DNA of 64,000 nt from Mucilaginibacter flavus (GCF_030409315.1 NZ_JAUFPS010000029.1:8047-72046), one strand, 5' to 3'. Shown: positions 1 through 8,932, numbered from the stretch's first letter. Notes: generated by a model not told the origin, from the sequence alone. Made by a program: numbers and translations.

Positions 1-42
1 ACTGACCACTGACCACTGACCACTGACCACTGACCACTGACC
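1..42. repeat. Heptanucleotide tandem repeat (ACTGACC)6
   Basis: Six perfect head-to-tail copies of ACTGACC fill the first 42 bases and end exactly at the stop codon of the minus-strand gene that begins at 43. The array runs off the left edge, so its true length is unknown. Perfect short-unit arrays of this kind can vary in copy number by slippage. Being outside the reading frame, this one would change only the 3' flank of the gene. Confidence 0.95.
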
Positions 43-669
43 TTACTTACTATCCGCGTCTGAAATTTGTTTGATCAGGCTTCCCCAGGCAAATGGGTTA
101 AGCAGGGGATTGGGTGTTAATGAGTGCGAGTTCTGGATGTTGTTATGCATGGCCTGCGCGTTGGCCGATTGAATTTCCTGCGCGTCCCTTGGCAGGGTAT
201 TGTACATGGCGGTAAGCGATGCCCTGCTGATATTTTTGCGGGCAATCTCCAGGTCGTCATCAGCTAACTTTATAGTTAAAAAATCTTTCTTAAACTCATC
301 TGTGGTAGCCCATGGAAATACATGGAAGGCCGGCAGGTTAATGATTTGCGATTTAATGCCTACCTGCAGCGTATAGCTTTTGCCCGATAAGTTTGAGGGG
401 ATCACTACGGTTACCGGGGCATAGCCCACACAGGTAAAGCGCAAGGTATCCTGCTCATGAACCACAAAAGAAAAATAGCCTTTGTAGTTACTTAAATTAA
501 CCTGGTTATGGAATGATGTATTGGTGATAGATACATAGGGTACAATAACAACGGCACTATCGGCATTATGCACCACGCCTGAAAACTGCACCAAAGGCTT
601 ATCGCCATGGCTTTGTGCAAATGCGGCTGCCGATGCAAATAATAAAAATATGAGAACTAAATATTTCAT
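43..669 (-). CDS. Secreted carboxypeptidase-like regulatory domain protein
   Basis: 208-aa protein with a clear Sec signal peptide (MKYLVLIFLLFASAAAFAQ, residues 1-19). Residues about 28-105 read as a CarboxypepD_reg-like beta-sandwich: a short N-terminal strand, then SNYKGYFSF, then DTLRFTCVGY. This fold is the small all-beta module common in Bacteroidota envelope proteins and SusC-type receptors. The second half (DEFKKDFLTIKLADDDLEIARK onward) is helical and unassigned. No catalytic residues are visible, so a periplasmic or outer-membrane accessory role is the most that can be inferred. The stop codon abuts the ACTGACC tandem array. Start chosen at the only ATG preceding the signal peptide. 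Confidence 0.8.
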   Translation of the reverse strand: MKYLVLIFLLFASAAAFAQSHGDKPLVQFSGVVHNADSAVVIVPYVSITNTSFHNQVNLSNYKGYFSFVVHEQDTLRFTCVGYAPVTVVIPSNLSGKSYTLQVGIKSQIINLPAFHVFPWATTDEFKKDFLTIKLADDDLEIARKNISRASLTAMYNTLPRDAQEIQSANAQAMHNNIQNSHSLTPNPLLNPFAWGSLIKQISDADSK

Positions 670-786
670 ATACCGGTTTCCCTTTTCCTAAACTACATTA
701 CCATAACTAACGGGAAAAGGTTTCAAAACGTTGCTCAAAAATATGTAAATACGACAAAAAAGTATCGTATTTAACAATACTTAACA

Positions 787-1065
787 CTATCTCAAATTTT
801 CGGGTAGTACGGCGTTAGGATCGTCAATATCGGTAAGGTTGATGGCCTCAATAGCGGTAACTTCGGGCACGGCCTTTTTAATAGCCTGCTCAATGCCTGC
901 TTTAAGGGTCATGATACTCATTGGGCAAGAGCCACATGAGCCTAACAATTTTAATTTAACAACACCCTCCGGGGTGATTTCCTCAACTGAAACATTCCCG
1001 CCATCAGCCTCCAGATACGGACGGATGGTATCTAATGCTGCTTCAACCTGACTTAATAAACTCAT
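787..1065 (-). CDS. NifU-like C-terminal domain protein (Fe-S scaffold/carrier)
   Basis: 92-aa stand-alone NifU C-terminal domain. Such proteins bind a labile Fe-S cluster and pass it to apo-proteins. The motif GSCGSCPMS carries Cys44 and Cys47, the CxxC pair that holds the cluster between two subunits. The N-terminal IRPYLEADGGNV segment is also typical. It lies about 100 nt downstream of the mrp-type ATPase on the same strand, a pairing common in Bacteroidota that fits joint Fe-S assembly. Length is normal for the family. Confidence 0.92.
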   Translation of the reverse strand: MSLLSQVEAALDTIRPYLEADGGNVSVEEITPEGVVKLKLLGSCGSCPMSIMTLKAGIEQAIKKAVPEVTAIEAINLTDIDDPNAVLPENLR

Positions 1066-1164
1066 TTTTACTAATTTATAACTAAAGTAAAGTTATCAAT
1101 AATTTATAATATTTTTTGTTTGAATATCGGCCCCTAAAATAAGGCCAATGTCAAAAATCAATGC

Positions 1165-2247
1165 TTAGGCAACAGCCTCATTTGCCAATGCTTTGGCGTT
1201 GGCAATAGCCACTTGCTGGGCTACGTGCTGCGCCATGCCAATAAACGCGTTGGTCATTGCGCCATCTTCTTCCATAATGGCCGGCCGGCCCGCGTCGCCA
1301 GAATCACTGATGCTTTTAATCAACGGAATTTCACCTAAAAAGGGAACGTCCAACTGTGCCGCCAGCTTTTTACCGCCGTCTTTACCAAAAATATAATACT
1401 TGTTTTCGGGTAGCTCGGCGGGGGTAAAGTAGGCCATATTTTCAACAACGCCCAATATAGGCACGTTGATAGCTGGCATCATAAACATACCAATCCCTTT
1501 TTTAGCATCGGCTAAAGCCACATTTTGCGGCGTGGTTACAATTACCGCGCCCGTAACCGGGAAGGTTTGTGTAACAGTGATATGAATATCGCCGGTGCCG
1601 GGCGGCAGGTCAATCACCAAATAATCCAGGTCGCCCCAATCGGCATCGTTAAACAGTTGTTTTACGGCGGTTGATACCATTGGTCCGCGCCATGGCACGG
1701 GTTGGTTTGGATCGGTGAAGAAGCCTATCGAAAGCAACTTAATGCCATATTTTTCAATGGGTTCAATGCGGGTTTTGCCATCTACCACGCCGGCCTGCGG
1801 GCGTGCGCCCTCTAAGCCAAACATAATAGGTACCGATGGTCCGTAAATATCGGCATCAATTAAGCCAACCGAAGCCCCCATTTTTGCAAGGCCTAAAGCA
1901 AGATTTGCCGCCACGGTTGATTTACCTACACCACCTTTGCCCGATGCTACCGCTATAATATTTTTAACGCCCGGCACGCCGGTGTTTTTTTGGGTGGTAA
2001 CACGCGATGTCATGTTGATATCAACCACCACATCTTTACTTACAAAATAAGCGATGGCGTTGCGGCAGGCATTTTCAATCATGGCCTTAAGCGGGCAGGC
2101 CGGTGTGGTTAATATAACCGAAAAGCTAAGCTTGTGGCCATCAATATGTATATCCTGGATCATGTTGAGTGTAACCAGGTCTTTTTTCAGATCCGGCTCT
2201 TCAACATTGCCCAGTGCTTGTAATACTTGTTCTTTAGTGATTATCAT
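1165..2247 (-). CDS. mrp: Mrp/ApbC-family P-loop ATPase (Fe-S cluster carrier)
   Basis: 360-aa protein of the Mrp/NBP35 family, cytosolic ATPases that carry and transfer Fe-S clusters. Residues 1-85 form an N-terminal MIP18/DUF59-type domain. A deviant Walker A follows (SGKGGVGKS, about 102-110), then LIDADIYGPS (switch I) and YLVIDLPPGTGD (Walker B/switch II). The C-terminal CxxC that many ApbC proteins place after VENMxYF is absent: here the segment reads VENMAYFTPAELPENKYYIF. The gene pairs with the NifU-like gene downstream. Cluster binding by this protein therefore needs different ligands or a partner. Confidence 0.93.
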   Translation of the reverse strand: MIITKEQVLQALGNVEEPDLKKDLVTLNMIQDIHIDGHKLSFSVILTTPACPLKAMIENACRNAIAYFVSKDVVVDINMTSRVTTQKNTGVPGVKNIIAVASGKGGVGKSTVAANLALGLAKMGASVGLIDADIYGPSVPIMFGLEGARPQAGVVDGKTRIEPIEKYGIKLLSIGFFTDPNQPVPWRGPMVSTAVKQLFNDADWGDLDYLVIDLPPGTGDIHITVTQTFPVTGAVIVTTPQNVALADAKKGIGMFMMPAINVPILGVVENMAYFTPAELPENKYYIFGKDGGKKLAAQLDVPFLGEIPLIKSISDSGDAGRPAIMEEDGAMTNAFIGMAQHVAQQVAIANAKALANEAVA

Positions 2248-2321
2248 AATATTATGGCAAATTTACAAAAACAGGTGGTCCATTTGTAGCTGGTAAAGAA
2301 ACAATTTGCAGAAACAACCGT

Positions 2322-2351
2322 TTGCAGGGGATAGGAATTAGTTTAGTTTTG
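2322..2351 (+). promoter_or_regulatory. Bacteroidota sigma-70-type promoter for the GT51 gene
   Basis: TTG at 2322-2324, a 19-nt spacer, then TAGTTTTG at 2344-2351, an exact match to the Bacteroidota -7 consensus TAnnTTTG. The GT51 start codon lies 13 nt further on, implying a very short leader. Based on sequence match only. Confidence 0.6.
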
Positions 2352-2364
2352 GAAAAATTTACAC

Positions 2365-4614
2365 ATGAAGCGCCTCAACCCTAAATATATACGTATAGCC
2401 GCCTTTATCCTTATCCCGCTGTTAATTATACTGTTAATTGGCGGATATATAGCCTATTCAAAACGCGAGGGCCTGCTTCAAAGCGCCATTGTCAAAGCTA
2501 CTGCAAAAGCTAAGCGCGATTATAATTTGGATGTAAAAATAGGTTCGGCCCATTTTACGGGTGCCAGTACGGTATCGTTTTCTGATGTAACCATCGTGCC
2601 AGAGCAGCGTGATAGCTTGCTGCGTATCAAAAATTTTGTGGTAAGCGTGAAGTTATTGCCGCTGGTAGTTGGCGAGATTAAGTTATCAGATGTGCTGCTG
2701 CAGGATGGGTTTATCAACCTAACTAATATTAAAGGCGTAAAGAATTTCGATTTTTTATTCAAAAAGAAACGCGATACGACATCGACCACCAAAGCCGACT
2801 TGAGTTTGCTGGCTAATAACCTGGTTAACGAAGTGTTGTACAAAATACCGGATAACCTATCGCTCAATAACTTTTCCCTAAGTTTTAAGGACGACAGCAG
2901 CGAGGTAAAATTGTTGGCAAAAACGGCGAAGATTAAAGATGGCAACCTTACCTCAACAATTGATGTGGATAACGGCGAATCTACCTGGCACCTTGCCGGT
3001 AAAATGCATCCTTCAGATAAAAACATCGATGTAAAACTTTATGCCGATGGTAAAAAAGTGGAGCTGCCTATCATCCAGAAAAAACTGCACGTTAAGATTA
3101 ATGCCGATACCATATCAACCAAACTTACCAAAGTTGAACACAGCAGCGGCGAAACTAAAATTTATGGCTCGTGGGCGGTAAGTAATTTACTGATTAACCA
3201 CCCAGGTCTTTCGCCGGGCGATATCGTTTTCCCTAAAGCTTCTATTGATGCCAATTTATTTGTGGGGCAAAACTATGTTTCTATTGATAGCTCGTCGGTT
3301 ATCCATATTAAAAATGTTACCGCCCGGCCATTCATTAAATACACGCTTAATCCGGTTAAAATATATGAGTTAAAAATGAATACCGACTGGCTTAACGCCA
3401 CCGATATTTTCGACTCTTTTCCGCAAGGGATGTTTGACGCTTTGGACGGCATCCAGGTGGCCGGTAAGTTAAAATATGCTATGAACTTTTACATGGATTC
3501 AAGCAAACCCGATGATTTGAAGTTTGATTCGCGCCTGGATAAAGATGGTTTCAGAATTATTAAATACGGAAAAACCGACTTAGGTAAGCTGAACAGCCCG
3601 TTTGTTTATACGCCATATGAAAAAGGTAAGCCAATGGCACCGCACCTGATTGGACCCGATAACCCGGAGTTTACACCGATAGACCAGATTGCGCCCAACC
3701 TGCGTAACGCGGTAATGACTGCCGAAGACCCTTCGTTTTTAACCAATCATGGTTTTGTGGAAGAGGCTTTCCGTAAATCGCTGGCTACCGATTTTAAAAC
3801 CAAAAAGTTTAAACGCGGCGCAAGCGGCATATCTATGCAGCTGGTTAAAAACTCGTTTTTGAGCAGGGATAAAAACCTGGCCCGTAAAATAGAAGAGATA
3901 TTGATAGTGTGGATCATTGAGAATAATCACATCATGAAAAAAGACCGCATGCTGGAGGTTTATTTGAATATTATTGAATGGGGGCGAAATATTTACGGTA
4001 TTTCAGAAGCGTCGCATTTTTATTTTGGCAAATCGCCATCGGAGTTAACCCTGGGCGAAAGTATTTACCTGGCCAGCATTGTGCCTTACCCTAAGGGCGG
4101 TTTATACGCTTTTCAGCCCGATGGTTCGTTAAGGCCGGGCTTGCATGGTTATTTTAATTTAATTGGCCGGCTAATGGCCGATAAGGGCCTTACCCCGCGG
4201 GATACCAGCGCCTATGGCTTTTATACCGTAAGGCTGCGTGAAGGCCTCAGGGAGCGTATTGCCCCCATTGATACAGCCAAGGCCGATAGCTTAATGAAAC
4301 AAGGCAGTAACGATGATAATGATCCCTTGCCGGTAATTGATGAGCCGGCAAAAAAACCAAACTTTTTTCAGCGATTATTTGGTAAAAAAGACACCGCCGA
4401 AAAGAAACAGGAAGAAAAGGAAAAGCTAAAGGAGAAAACAGCCAAAGAAAAGTTGAAAGAGCAGGTTGAAGCCCTAAAACTGGAATACAAAAACAAAATT
4501 GATAATATTGATACCGCCGGCAAAACCCGTAAAGATATCCGCGTGGAAAAACGCAGGCTTAAAAAGGAAGAAAGCGATAAGGAAGACGAGTTGAAAGCCA
4601 AAGCAAATTTATAG
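2365..4614 (+). CDS. AsmA-like/GT51 peptidoglycan transglycosylase without transpeptidase
   Basis: 749-aa inner-membrane protein. One N-terminal membrane anchor (about 10-30) is followed by roughly 350 residues of beta-rich AsmA/DUF748-like sequence (strands such as IKNFVVSVKLLPLVVGEIKLSDVLL). A GT51 glycosyltransferase domain spans about 430-620. Its motifs are the EDPSFLTNHGF motif with catalytic Glu454, RGASGISMQLVKNSFL, LEVYLNIIEWG and YFGKSPSELTLGESIYLASI. GT51 enzymes polymerise lipid II into glycan strands. No penicillin-binding domain follows; the protein ends in a highly charged Lys/Glu tail (about 655-749). It has its own promoter, is monocistronic, and is read away from mrp. The GT51 assignment is firm; the AsmA-like label is a judgement from strand pattern. 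Confidence 0.88.
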   Translation: MKRLNPKYIRIAAFILIPLLIILLIGGYIAYSKREGLLQSAIVKATAKAKRDYNLDVKIGSAHFTGASTVSFSDVTIVPEQRDSLLRIKNFVVSVKLLPLVVGEIKLSDVLLQDGFINLTNIKGVKNFDFLFKKKRDTTSTTKADLSLLANNLVNEVLYKIPDNLSLNNFSLSFKDDSSEVKLLAKTAKIKDGNLTSTIDVDNGESTWHLAGKMHPSDKNIDVKLYADGKKVELPIIQKKLHVKINADTISTKLTKVEHSSGETKIYGSWAVSNLLINHPGLSPGDIVFPKASIDANLFVGQNYVSIDSSSVIHIKNVTARPFIKYTLNPVKIYELKMNTDWLNATDIFDSFPQGMFDALDGIQVAGKLKYAMNFYMDSSKPDDLKFDSRLDKDGFRIIKYGKTDLGKLNSPFVYTPYEKGKPMAPHLIGPDNPEFTPIDQIAPNLRNAVMTAEDPSFLTNHGFVEEAFRKSLATDFKTKKFKRGASGISMQLVKNSFLSRDKNLARKIEEILIVWIIENNHIMKKDRMLEVYLNIIEWGRNIYGISEASHFYFGKSPSELTLGESIYLASIVPYPKGGLYAFQPDGSLRPGLHGYFNLIGRLMADKGLTPRDTSAYGFYTVRLREGLRERIAPIDTAKADSLMKQGSNDDNDPLPVIDEPAKKPNFFQRLFGKKDTAEKKQEEKEKLKEKTAKEKLKEQVEALKLEYKNKIDNIDTAGKTRKDIRVEKRRLKKEESDKEDELKAKANL

Positions 4615-4679
4615 TTTACTGTATGATGACTAAAATAAATGTTTAAACACGCATCTTTGTTTAAGCAATTAAAGAAATC

Positions 4680-5309
4680 ATGTCATTAGTAGATAAATTA
4701 CAAAAAAGGGCCGCCATTAAAAAATTCGACCCTACTAAAAAAATCAGCGCAGGGCAGTTAGAGTCGCTTGAAAACGCGGTACAATTAGCACCATCTTCGT
4801 TAGGTTTGCAATCATTTAAAGTTATTGTAGTGCAAGACCCCGAAACCCGTGCAAAATTACGCGCGGCCGGTTACAATCAGCCACAAATAACAGATTCATC
4901 TGCATTATTTGTATTTGCCTCGTTAACAACGCTTGATGAAGATTTTGGTAAAAAATTCATTGACCTTGTTGCGCAAACCCGCAGTGTTGATCGTGCCAGC
5001 CTTGGCGGTTTAGAGCAAATGGTGTTAGGCACCTTAAGCAGCCGTACCGATGAGCAAAAACTGGCCTGGTCGCACAAACAAACCTACATCGCGTTAGGTG
5101 TTTTGATTTCAGAAGCGGCAGTGCTTGGTGTTGATGCCGCTGCGATGGAAGGTTTTGACGCCGCCCAGTTTGATGAAATTCTTGGTTTAAAAGAGTTGGG
5201 TTTAACAACCTCTGTAATAGCAGCCGTTGGTCACCGTGCCGACGATGACGTTTACAGCAAAATGATAAAAGTACGCCGCCCTAAAAACGAGTTGTTTATA
5301 CACGTGTAA
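4680..5309 (+). CDS. Nitroreductase-family NAD(P)H-dependent FMN oxidoreductase
   Basis: 209-aa protein of the nitroreductase superfamily, homodimeric FMN enzymes that reduce nitro-compounds or quinones with NAD(P)H. The N-terminal KRAAIKKFDPTKKIS segment supplies the phosphate-binding R/K residues. APSSLGLQSFKVIVV is the classic FMN-contact loop, and AAAMEGFD with the late AVGHRADDD segment complete the fold. Length fits the NfsB-like subgroup. The substrate cannot be told from sequence. It starts 65 nt after the GT51 stop, and a hairpin terminator lies about 100 nt past its end. Confidence 0.88.
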   Translation: MSLVDKLQKRAAIKKFDPTKKISAGQLESLENAVQLAPSSLGLQSFKVIVVQDPETRAKLRAAGYNQPQITDSSALFVFASLTTLDEDFGKKFIDLVAQTRSVDRASLGGLEQMVLGTLSSRTDEQKLAWSHKQTYIALGVLISEAAVLGVDAAAMEGFDAAQFDEILGLKELGLTTSVIAAVGHRADDDVYSKMIKVRRPKNELFIHV

Positions 5310-5405
5310 TTGGTGAGTGGTTGATTGGGTTGGATTAGGTTGAATGGGTTAAGGATATCAGCTTAATTTTAAAGATCAAAAACCATGATCTCTAATATAG
5401 TTTTC

Positions 5406-5436
5406 AAGGCGATAGGGTATTTCTATCGCCTTTTTT
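5406..5436 (+). terminator. Rho-independent terminator
   Basis: AAGGCGATA and TATCGCC form a stem around an 8-nt loop, followed by TTTTTT. It closes the nitroreductase transcript. Confidence 0.75.
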
Positions 5437-5482
5437 CTATTATATCCTGATCAAAACATATCTTTGGTGACCCAGTCCTTCA

Positions 5483-5995
5483 ATGAAAACATTTCACACC
5501 GTTTATGATTTTGGAAATGAGTCAATCCCTATTACGTTCCTTTTTCCCCTTCCGTTTTTCATTATTGGGTTGCTTATCTTTTTTTATCACTTAAAGAATA
5601 AGGATGAAAGTAAAGAGAATAGAAATATTTTGCCTGACCGTATACGAGGCCTAATTGTTGGGGGCGCTTTCCTTACACTGTCGGGATTTATGATGCCGAT
5701 GATAGCGCTTTCAAGTATTCCGGATTATTATAAATTAAAGAAGATTTACAGTGCCGGAAGATATCAGATTGTTGAGGGCTCTGTAAAAAATTATCACCCT
5801 ATGCCAGAAGGAGGGCATGATACAGAGAGATTTGATGTTAAAAATATTCATTTTGAGTTTTCAGATTTCCATATCAAAAATGGATATAATAATGCAGCAT
5901 CTCACGGAGGCGCGATTAAAGCTAATTTGGCAGTGAAAATAAGGTATTATTCAGATGGCGGTGAAAATGTTATTTTAAAGCTTGAAGTAGATTGA
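5483..5995 (+). CDS. Unknown small membrane protein
   Basis: 170-aa protein with two predicted membrane helices: about 17-38 (ITFLFPLPFFIIGLLIFFY) and about 55-75 (LIVGGAFLTLSGFMMPMIAL). A soluble C-terminal domain (about 85-170) of alternating strands follows, including GSVKNYHPMPEGGHDTERF. No family recognised; the layout suggests a membrane-anchored beta-domain protein. An exact TAnnTTTG element (TATCTTTG) lies at 5459-5466, 17 nt before the start, though no TTG sits at the usual distance upstream. It is single, flanked by a terminator and a convergent LacI gene. Confidence 0.65.
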   Translation: MKTFHTVYDFGNESIPITFLFPLPFFIIGLLIFFYHLKNKDESKENRNILPDRIRGLIVGGAFLTLSGFMMPMIALSSIPDYYKLKKIYSAGRYQIVEGSVKNYHPMPEGGHDTERFDVKNIHFEFSDFHIKNGYNNAASHGGAIKANLAVKIRYYSDGGENVILKLEVD

Positions 5996-6015
5996 CATAT
6001 TTTAATCAACCCAAC

Positions 6016-7032
6016 TCACTCCCCCGAACTCTTTCTGATAAATAATTTTGATTTCAACACCACATGCCTTTTAGGGTTTGATGATGGAGCGTTTTTTTGT
6101 TCCAAGGCTTCAAACAGCAGGTTGGCGGCCTTAATGCCCATTTCATAAGCCGGTTGTGTAATGGTTGATAGCGCCGGACTCAACAGCGGCGCTATGCCCA
6201 GGCTTGAGAAGCTGATCATCTTTAATTTTTTAGGAATTTCTATCCCCAGGTCATTACACACATAATAGGTGGCAAAGGCCAGGCGCTCAACCGAGCTAAA
6301 AATGCCGTCGGGTTTTATTTCCTGCAGCACTTTGGTGAGTATTTTGTAGTTTATCTTTTCGTCGTTACTGCAATCAATTACCAATTCATCATCAAAGGGA
6401 ACATTGTGCTTTTTTAGGGCATCCATGTAGCCCTGCATGCGCACCTGGCCAATAGAAATGCTTTTATTTACCACCAGGTATGCCACCCTGCGGCAACCTG
6501 TTTTTAAAAGGTGCTCGGTGGCGTCAAAGCTGCTCTCATAGTCGTTTGTGGTAACTTTGGCGGCATCAATATCCTCATACACCCGGTCGAAAAATACTAC
6601 GGGCACGTTTTTAGATTCTAACTGCCGCAGGTAATTATGATCATTAGCCTCGCCCGATACCGACATGATGATGCCATCAACCTTGCCATTGTTAAGGTAG
6701 TTTACAAAGGATACCTCTTTTTCAAAAATATCATCGGTACGGTATAGTAGTATGTAAAACCCTTTTTTGCGGGCAACCTCTTCAATACCATTTATGGCTT
6801 GCGAGAAAAAATCGTTGGCAATTTCGGGGATAATAACGGCCAGGGTTTTGGTTTTTTTATCGCGAAGGTTACTGGCGTAATGGTTGGGTAAAAAATTATG
6901 CTCTTTGGCAAAGGCCAGGATGCGCTCTTTGGTATCTTTATTAATATCATGGCTGCCGTTAAAGGCCCTCGAAATAGTAGAAGTAGAGATATTGAGCTCC
7001 TTCGCCAGTTTCTTAATATTAACATTATCCAT
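6016..7032 (-). CDS. LacI-family transcriptional regulator
   Basis: 338-aa regulator. The N-terminal helix-turn-helix NIKKLAKELNISTSTISRAF (5-24) is followed by the hinge DKKTKTLAVIIPEI and a periplasmic-binding-protein-like effector domain to the end (type I fold, with GKVDGIIMSVSGE and KPDGIFSSVERLAF). Proteins of this family usually repress sugar-utilisation genes and are released by a sugar or sugar phosphate. No carbohydrate operon lies beside it in this window, so its target is probably elsewhere or only itself. It is divergent from the response-regulator gene at 7226. Confidence 0.93.
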   Translation of the reverse strand: MDNVNIKKLAKELNISTSTISRAFNGSHDINKDTKERILAFAKEHNFLPNHYASNLRDKKTKTLAVIIPEIANDFFSQAINGIEEVARKKGFYILLYRTDDIFEKEVSFVNYLNNGKVDGIIMSVSGEANDHNYLRQLESKNVPVVFFDRVYEDIDAAKVTTNDYESSFDATEHLLKTGCRRVAYLVVNKSISIGQVRMQGYMDALKKHNVPFDDELVIDCSNDEKINYKILTKVLQEIKPDGIFSSVERLAFATYYVCNDLGIEIPKKLKMISFSSLGIAPLLSPALSTITQPAYEMGIKAANLLFEALEQKNAPSSNPKRHVVLKSKLFIRKSSGE

Positions 7033-7225
7033 TATGATCCGGGTTCCTTTTTATTGATGATGCCAAATGTAACAAAACTCGGGTATTAGTATTTAAAAAT
7101 TGACGTTAATTGCCGTTAAAATTGTATAAAATTATGGTATTAACTACATATTTAAACCAGACCCAAGTCGACGTTAACTGTAAGTTAATCAATGGCATGC
7201 GCTTTGCACTGCTATTGACGAAGGG

Positions 7226-7603
7226 ATGGAAAAGATCATGACAAAGAGAATTTTGATAGTTGACGATAATGAGTTGATGACGGAGGTAATGACCTATATA
7301 CTCAACGGAAACGGTTACCAGGTAACAGCGCTGAACGATGGCGAAAATATATTTAATGAGATAAAAAGGATACACCCTCATCTGGTGATTCTTGACGCGA
7401 TATTACCGGGAATGGACGGGCGCGACATTTGCAAACTCATCAAACTTAACCGGGCTACTAAAAATCTGCCGGTTATCATTTGCTCGGGCAATGAGGATAT
7501 TGATGATGCGCTAAACCAAAAAGGAGCGCCGAACGACGTATTACATAAGCCTTTTAATATAGATAGCCTGATTGAAAAGGTAGATTATCAGCTGGCGGCA
7601 TAA
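7226..7603 (+). CDS. Single-domain response regulator (CheY-like receiver)
   Basis: 125-aa protein that is only a receiver domain: acidic pocket VDDNE near the N-terminus, phospho-acceptor Asp in HLVILDAILPGMDG, Ser/Thr switch in VIICSGN, and Lys in DVLHKPFN. With no output domain it must act by protein-protein contact or phospho-relay. No kinase is adjacent. An in-frame ATG at 7238 (MTKRILIVDD) is a likely alternative start, because a purine-rich stretch lies at a better distance before it. It is divergent from the LacI gene. Confidence 0.9.
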   Translation: MEKIMTKRILIVDDNELMTEVMTYILNGNGYQVTALNDGENIFNEIKRIHPHLVILDAILPGMDGRDICKLIKLNRATKNLPVIICSGNEDIDDALNQKGAPNDVLHKPFNIDSLIEKVDYQLAA

Positions 7604-7734
7604 AAACAGATGCTTTGCTTGTTGTTTTTAATGGCCTGTAAATTAGTTGTTTGATAAAATAGAAACCGGTTAAAAAAAGGATTGTGACTTTTTAGGGAAT
7701 GGGATTTGTATATTTACCCGGAGAGAAGACACAG

Positions 7735-7965
7735 ATGGGACTGCCACTAAGAATTACATACAATGATACCGACCATGTGTATCAGATTAATACATCGCCA
7801 ATAAATAAGGCTACCAGCGAGCTTGAAATTTTATTGAATGGCGAAACAATTACCCTTCAAAAAGACGAACGCCAGGTATGGATACAACAGGGCGAAGGCC
7901 CAATGATTGATCCGGAATTGGCGCAGGCCCTGGGCCGGTCGGTTTCTTTAAGATTCAGGATGTAA
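7735..7965 (+). CDS. Unknown conserved small protein
   Basis: 76-aa protein beginning MGLPLRITYNDTDHVYQINT, soluble and mixed alpha/beta, with no signal peptide and no family I can name. The start at 7735 is preferred over the in-frame ATG at 7699. A purine-rich GGAGAGAAG lies about 6 nt before 7735, and a TATATTTA sequence resembling a -7 promoter element lies at 7709-7716, which would place the transcript start downstream of 7699. It is monocistronic, with a hairpin terminator about 100 nt after its stop. Confidence 0.6.
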   Translation: MGLPLRITYNDTDHVYQINTSPINKATSELEILLNGETITLQKDERQVWIQQGEGPMIDPELAQALGRSVSLRFRM

Positions 7966-8064
7966 TTTGCTTGAATTGAAAAAGGGCGATTGATATCGTT
8001 CTTTCAACTTTTTGGTTCCGGATAAAATTTAATGTGAGTTTTTTGTCGCCAAATTTGTGACATA

Positions 8065-8102
8065 AAAAAAGCCTCTTCGCCCTCGCAGCTCAGAGGCTTT
8101 TA
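8065..8102. terminator. Bidirectional hairpin terminator
   Basis: GCCTCT at 8071-8076 pairs with AGAGGC at 8092-8097. The stem is flanked by seven A on the left and TTTTAT on the right, so it can stop transcription from either side. Confidence 0.7.
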
Positions 8103-8479
8103 TCTAAACCTTATCACAATGGAGCAAGCGCTCCGATTTGCATTGTAAACCTACAATTACCTGAATTAACCAGGAAAGAGTATCGATGAATGGCAAGGAT
8201 TTATCGACGGATGGCCTATCTAAATCCAATTTCCAGCCCTTTAAAAGCATTTAAAACGAGTTTTCGTTTTCAACCGGGTGCCCCGTATCTATGAAAAAAC
8301 AGCTTGATTTTTTTATAGAAGATGGCATCAGCGTTTATATGTTGAAATGCCTTAGTTTGCATGTAGCTGCAATGAAGCGTGTTTTTACGCTCTATTTCTA
8401 CAGATCCGTTTTAAAGGTTTTTGATAGGTATTTTGGTTGGTGTTATTGATTTTAGCGCGGGATAAACACAGATGACAAC

Positions 8480-8578
8480 TTATTCGTCATTATCTTTGTT
8501 TTTGGGTAATAAACGTACTGCTGCTATGCAAAACAGCAGGCTTACAGAAAATATCGCGGCGGCTATAAAAAATATCAT
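8480..8578 (-). CDS. Possible 32-aa single-span membrane micropeptide
   Basis: A 32-codon frame starts at ATG 8578 with one hydrophobic span (MIFFIAAAIFSVSLLFCIAA) followed by VRLLPKNKDNDE, a basic then acidic tail as in many small membrane proteins. The frame is open further upstream but without an ATG. No ribosome-binding site is obvious, so this rests only on the amphipathic pattern of the product. Confidence 0.3.
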   Translation of the reverse strand: MIFFIAAAIFSVSLLFCIAAVRLLPKNKDNDE

Positions 8579-8932
8579 CAGCTTAAAATATTGTAGGGGT
8601 TCAATAAAAAAGTCAAAAAAAATCTACACGCCTTTCAGCGCGATGGTTATTATCAATAAAATTTAGCGTTCGGTTTGTACTATTTACGTAGCTAATTTAC
8701 AATTGGTTGCGCTAAAGTAACAGAATTATCGATAAGCAGGCCATTTATACCGACGGAGAGTTAAAAATTAATGCTTTGTGGAGGCTTTAGCTGCACAGAA
8801 AGTAGTGAAACGCCAGTAGGGGCTGCTTTAAATATCGTATTAAGCGATAGCTGCAAATACCGTTAAAACACCTATTGCCGGCACAACCGCATCATGATAG
8901 CTTTATCATTATTAAACGGAAAAGAAAATCTG

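Larger units (their letters stand above)
7966..8932. other. Long gene-poor stretch
   Basis: About 970 bases without a confident gene. It holds a hairpin terminator at 8065-8102 and one possible minus-strand micropeptide at 8480-8578. The plus strand also offers a 52-codon frame at 8291-8449 with an aromatic-rich product and no start signal, which I do not accept. The rest is AT-rich with no repeat or RNA fold that I can recognise. Confidence 0.55.

Noticed and set aside
8291..8449. 52-codon plus-strand frame starting MKKQLDFFIEDG
   Set aside because: No start signal, odd aromatic-rich product without a recognisable pattern, inside a gene-poor stretch; more likely chance.
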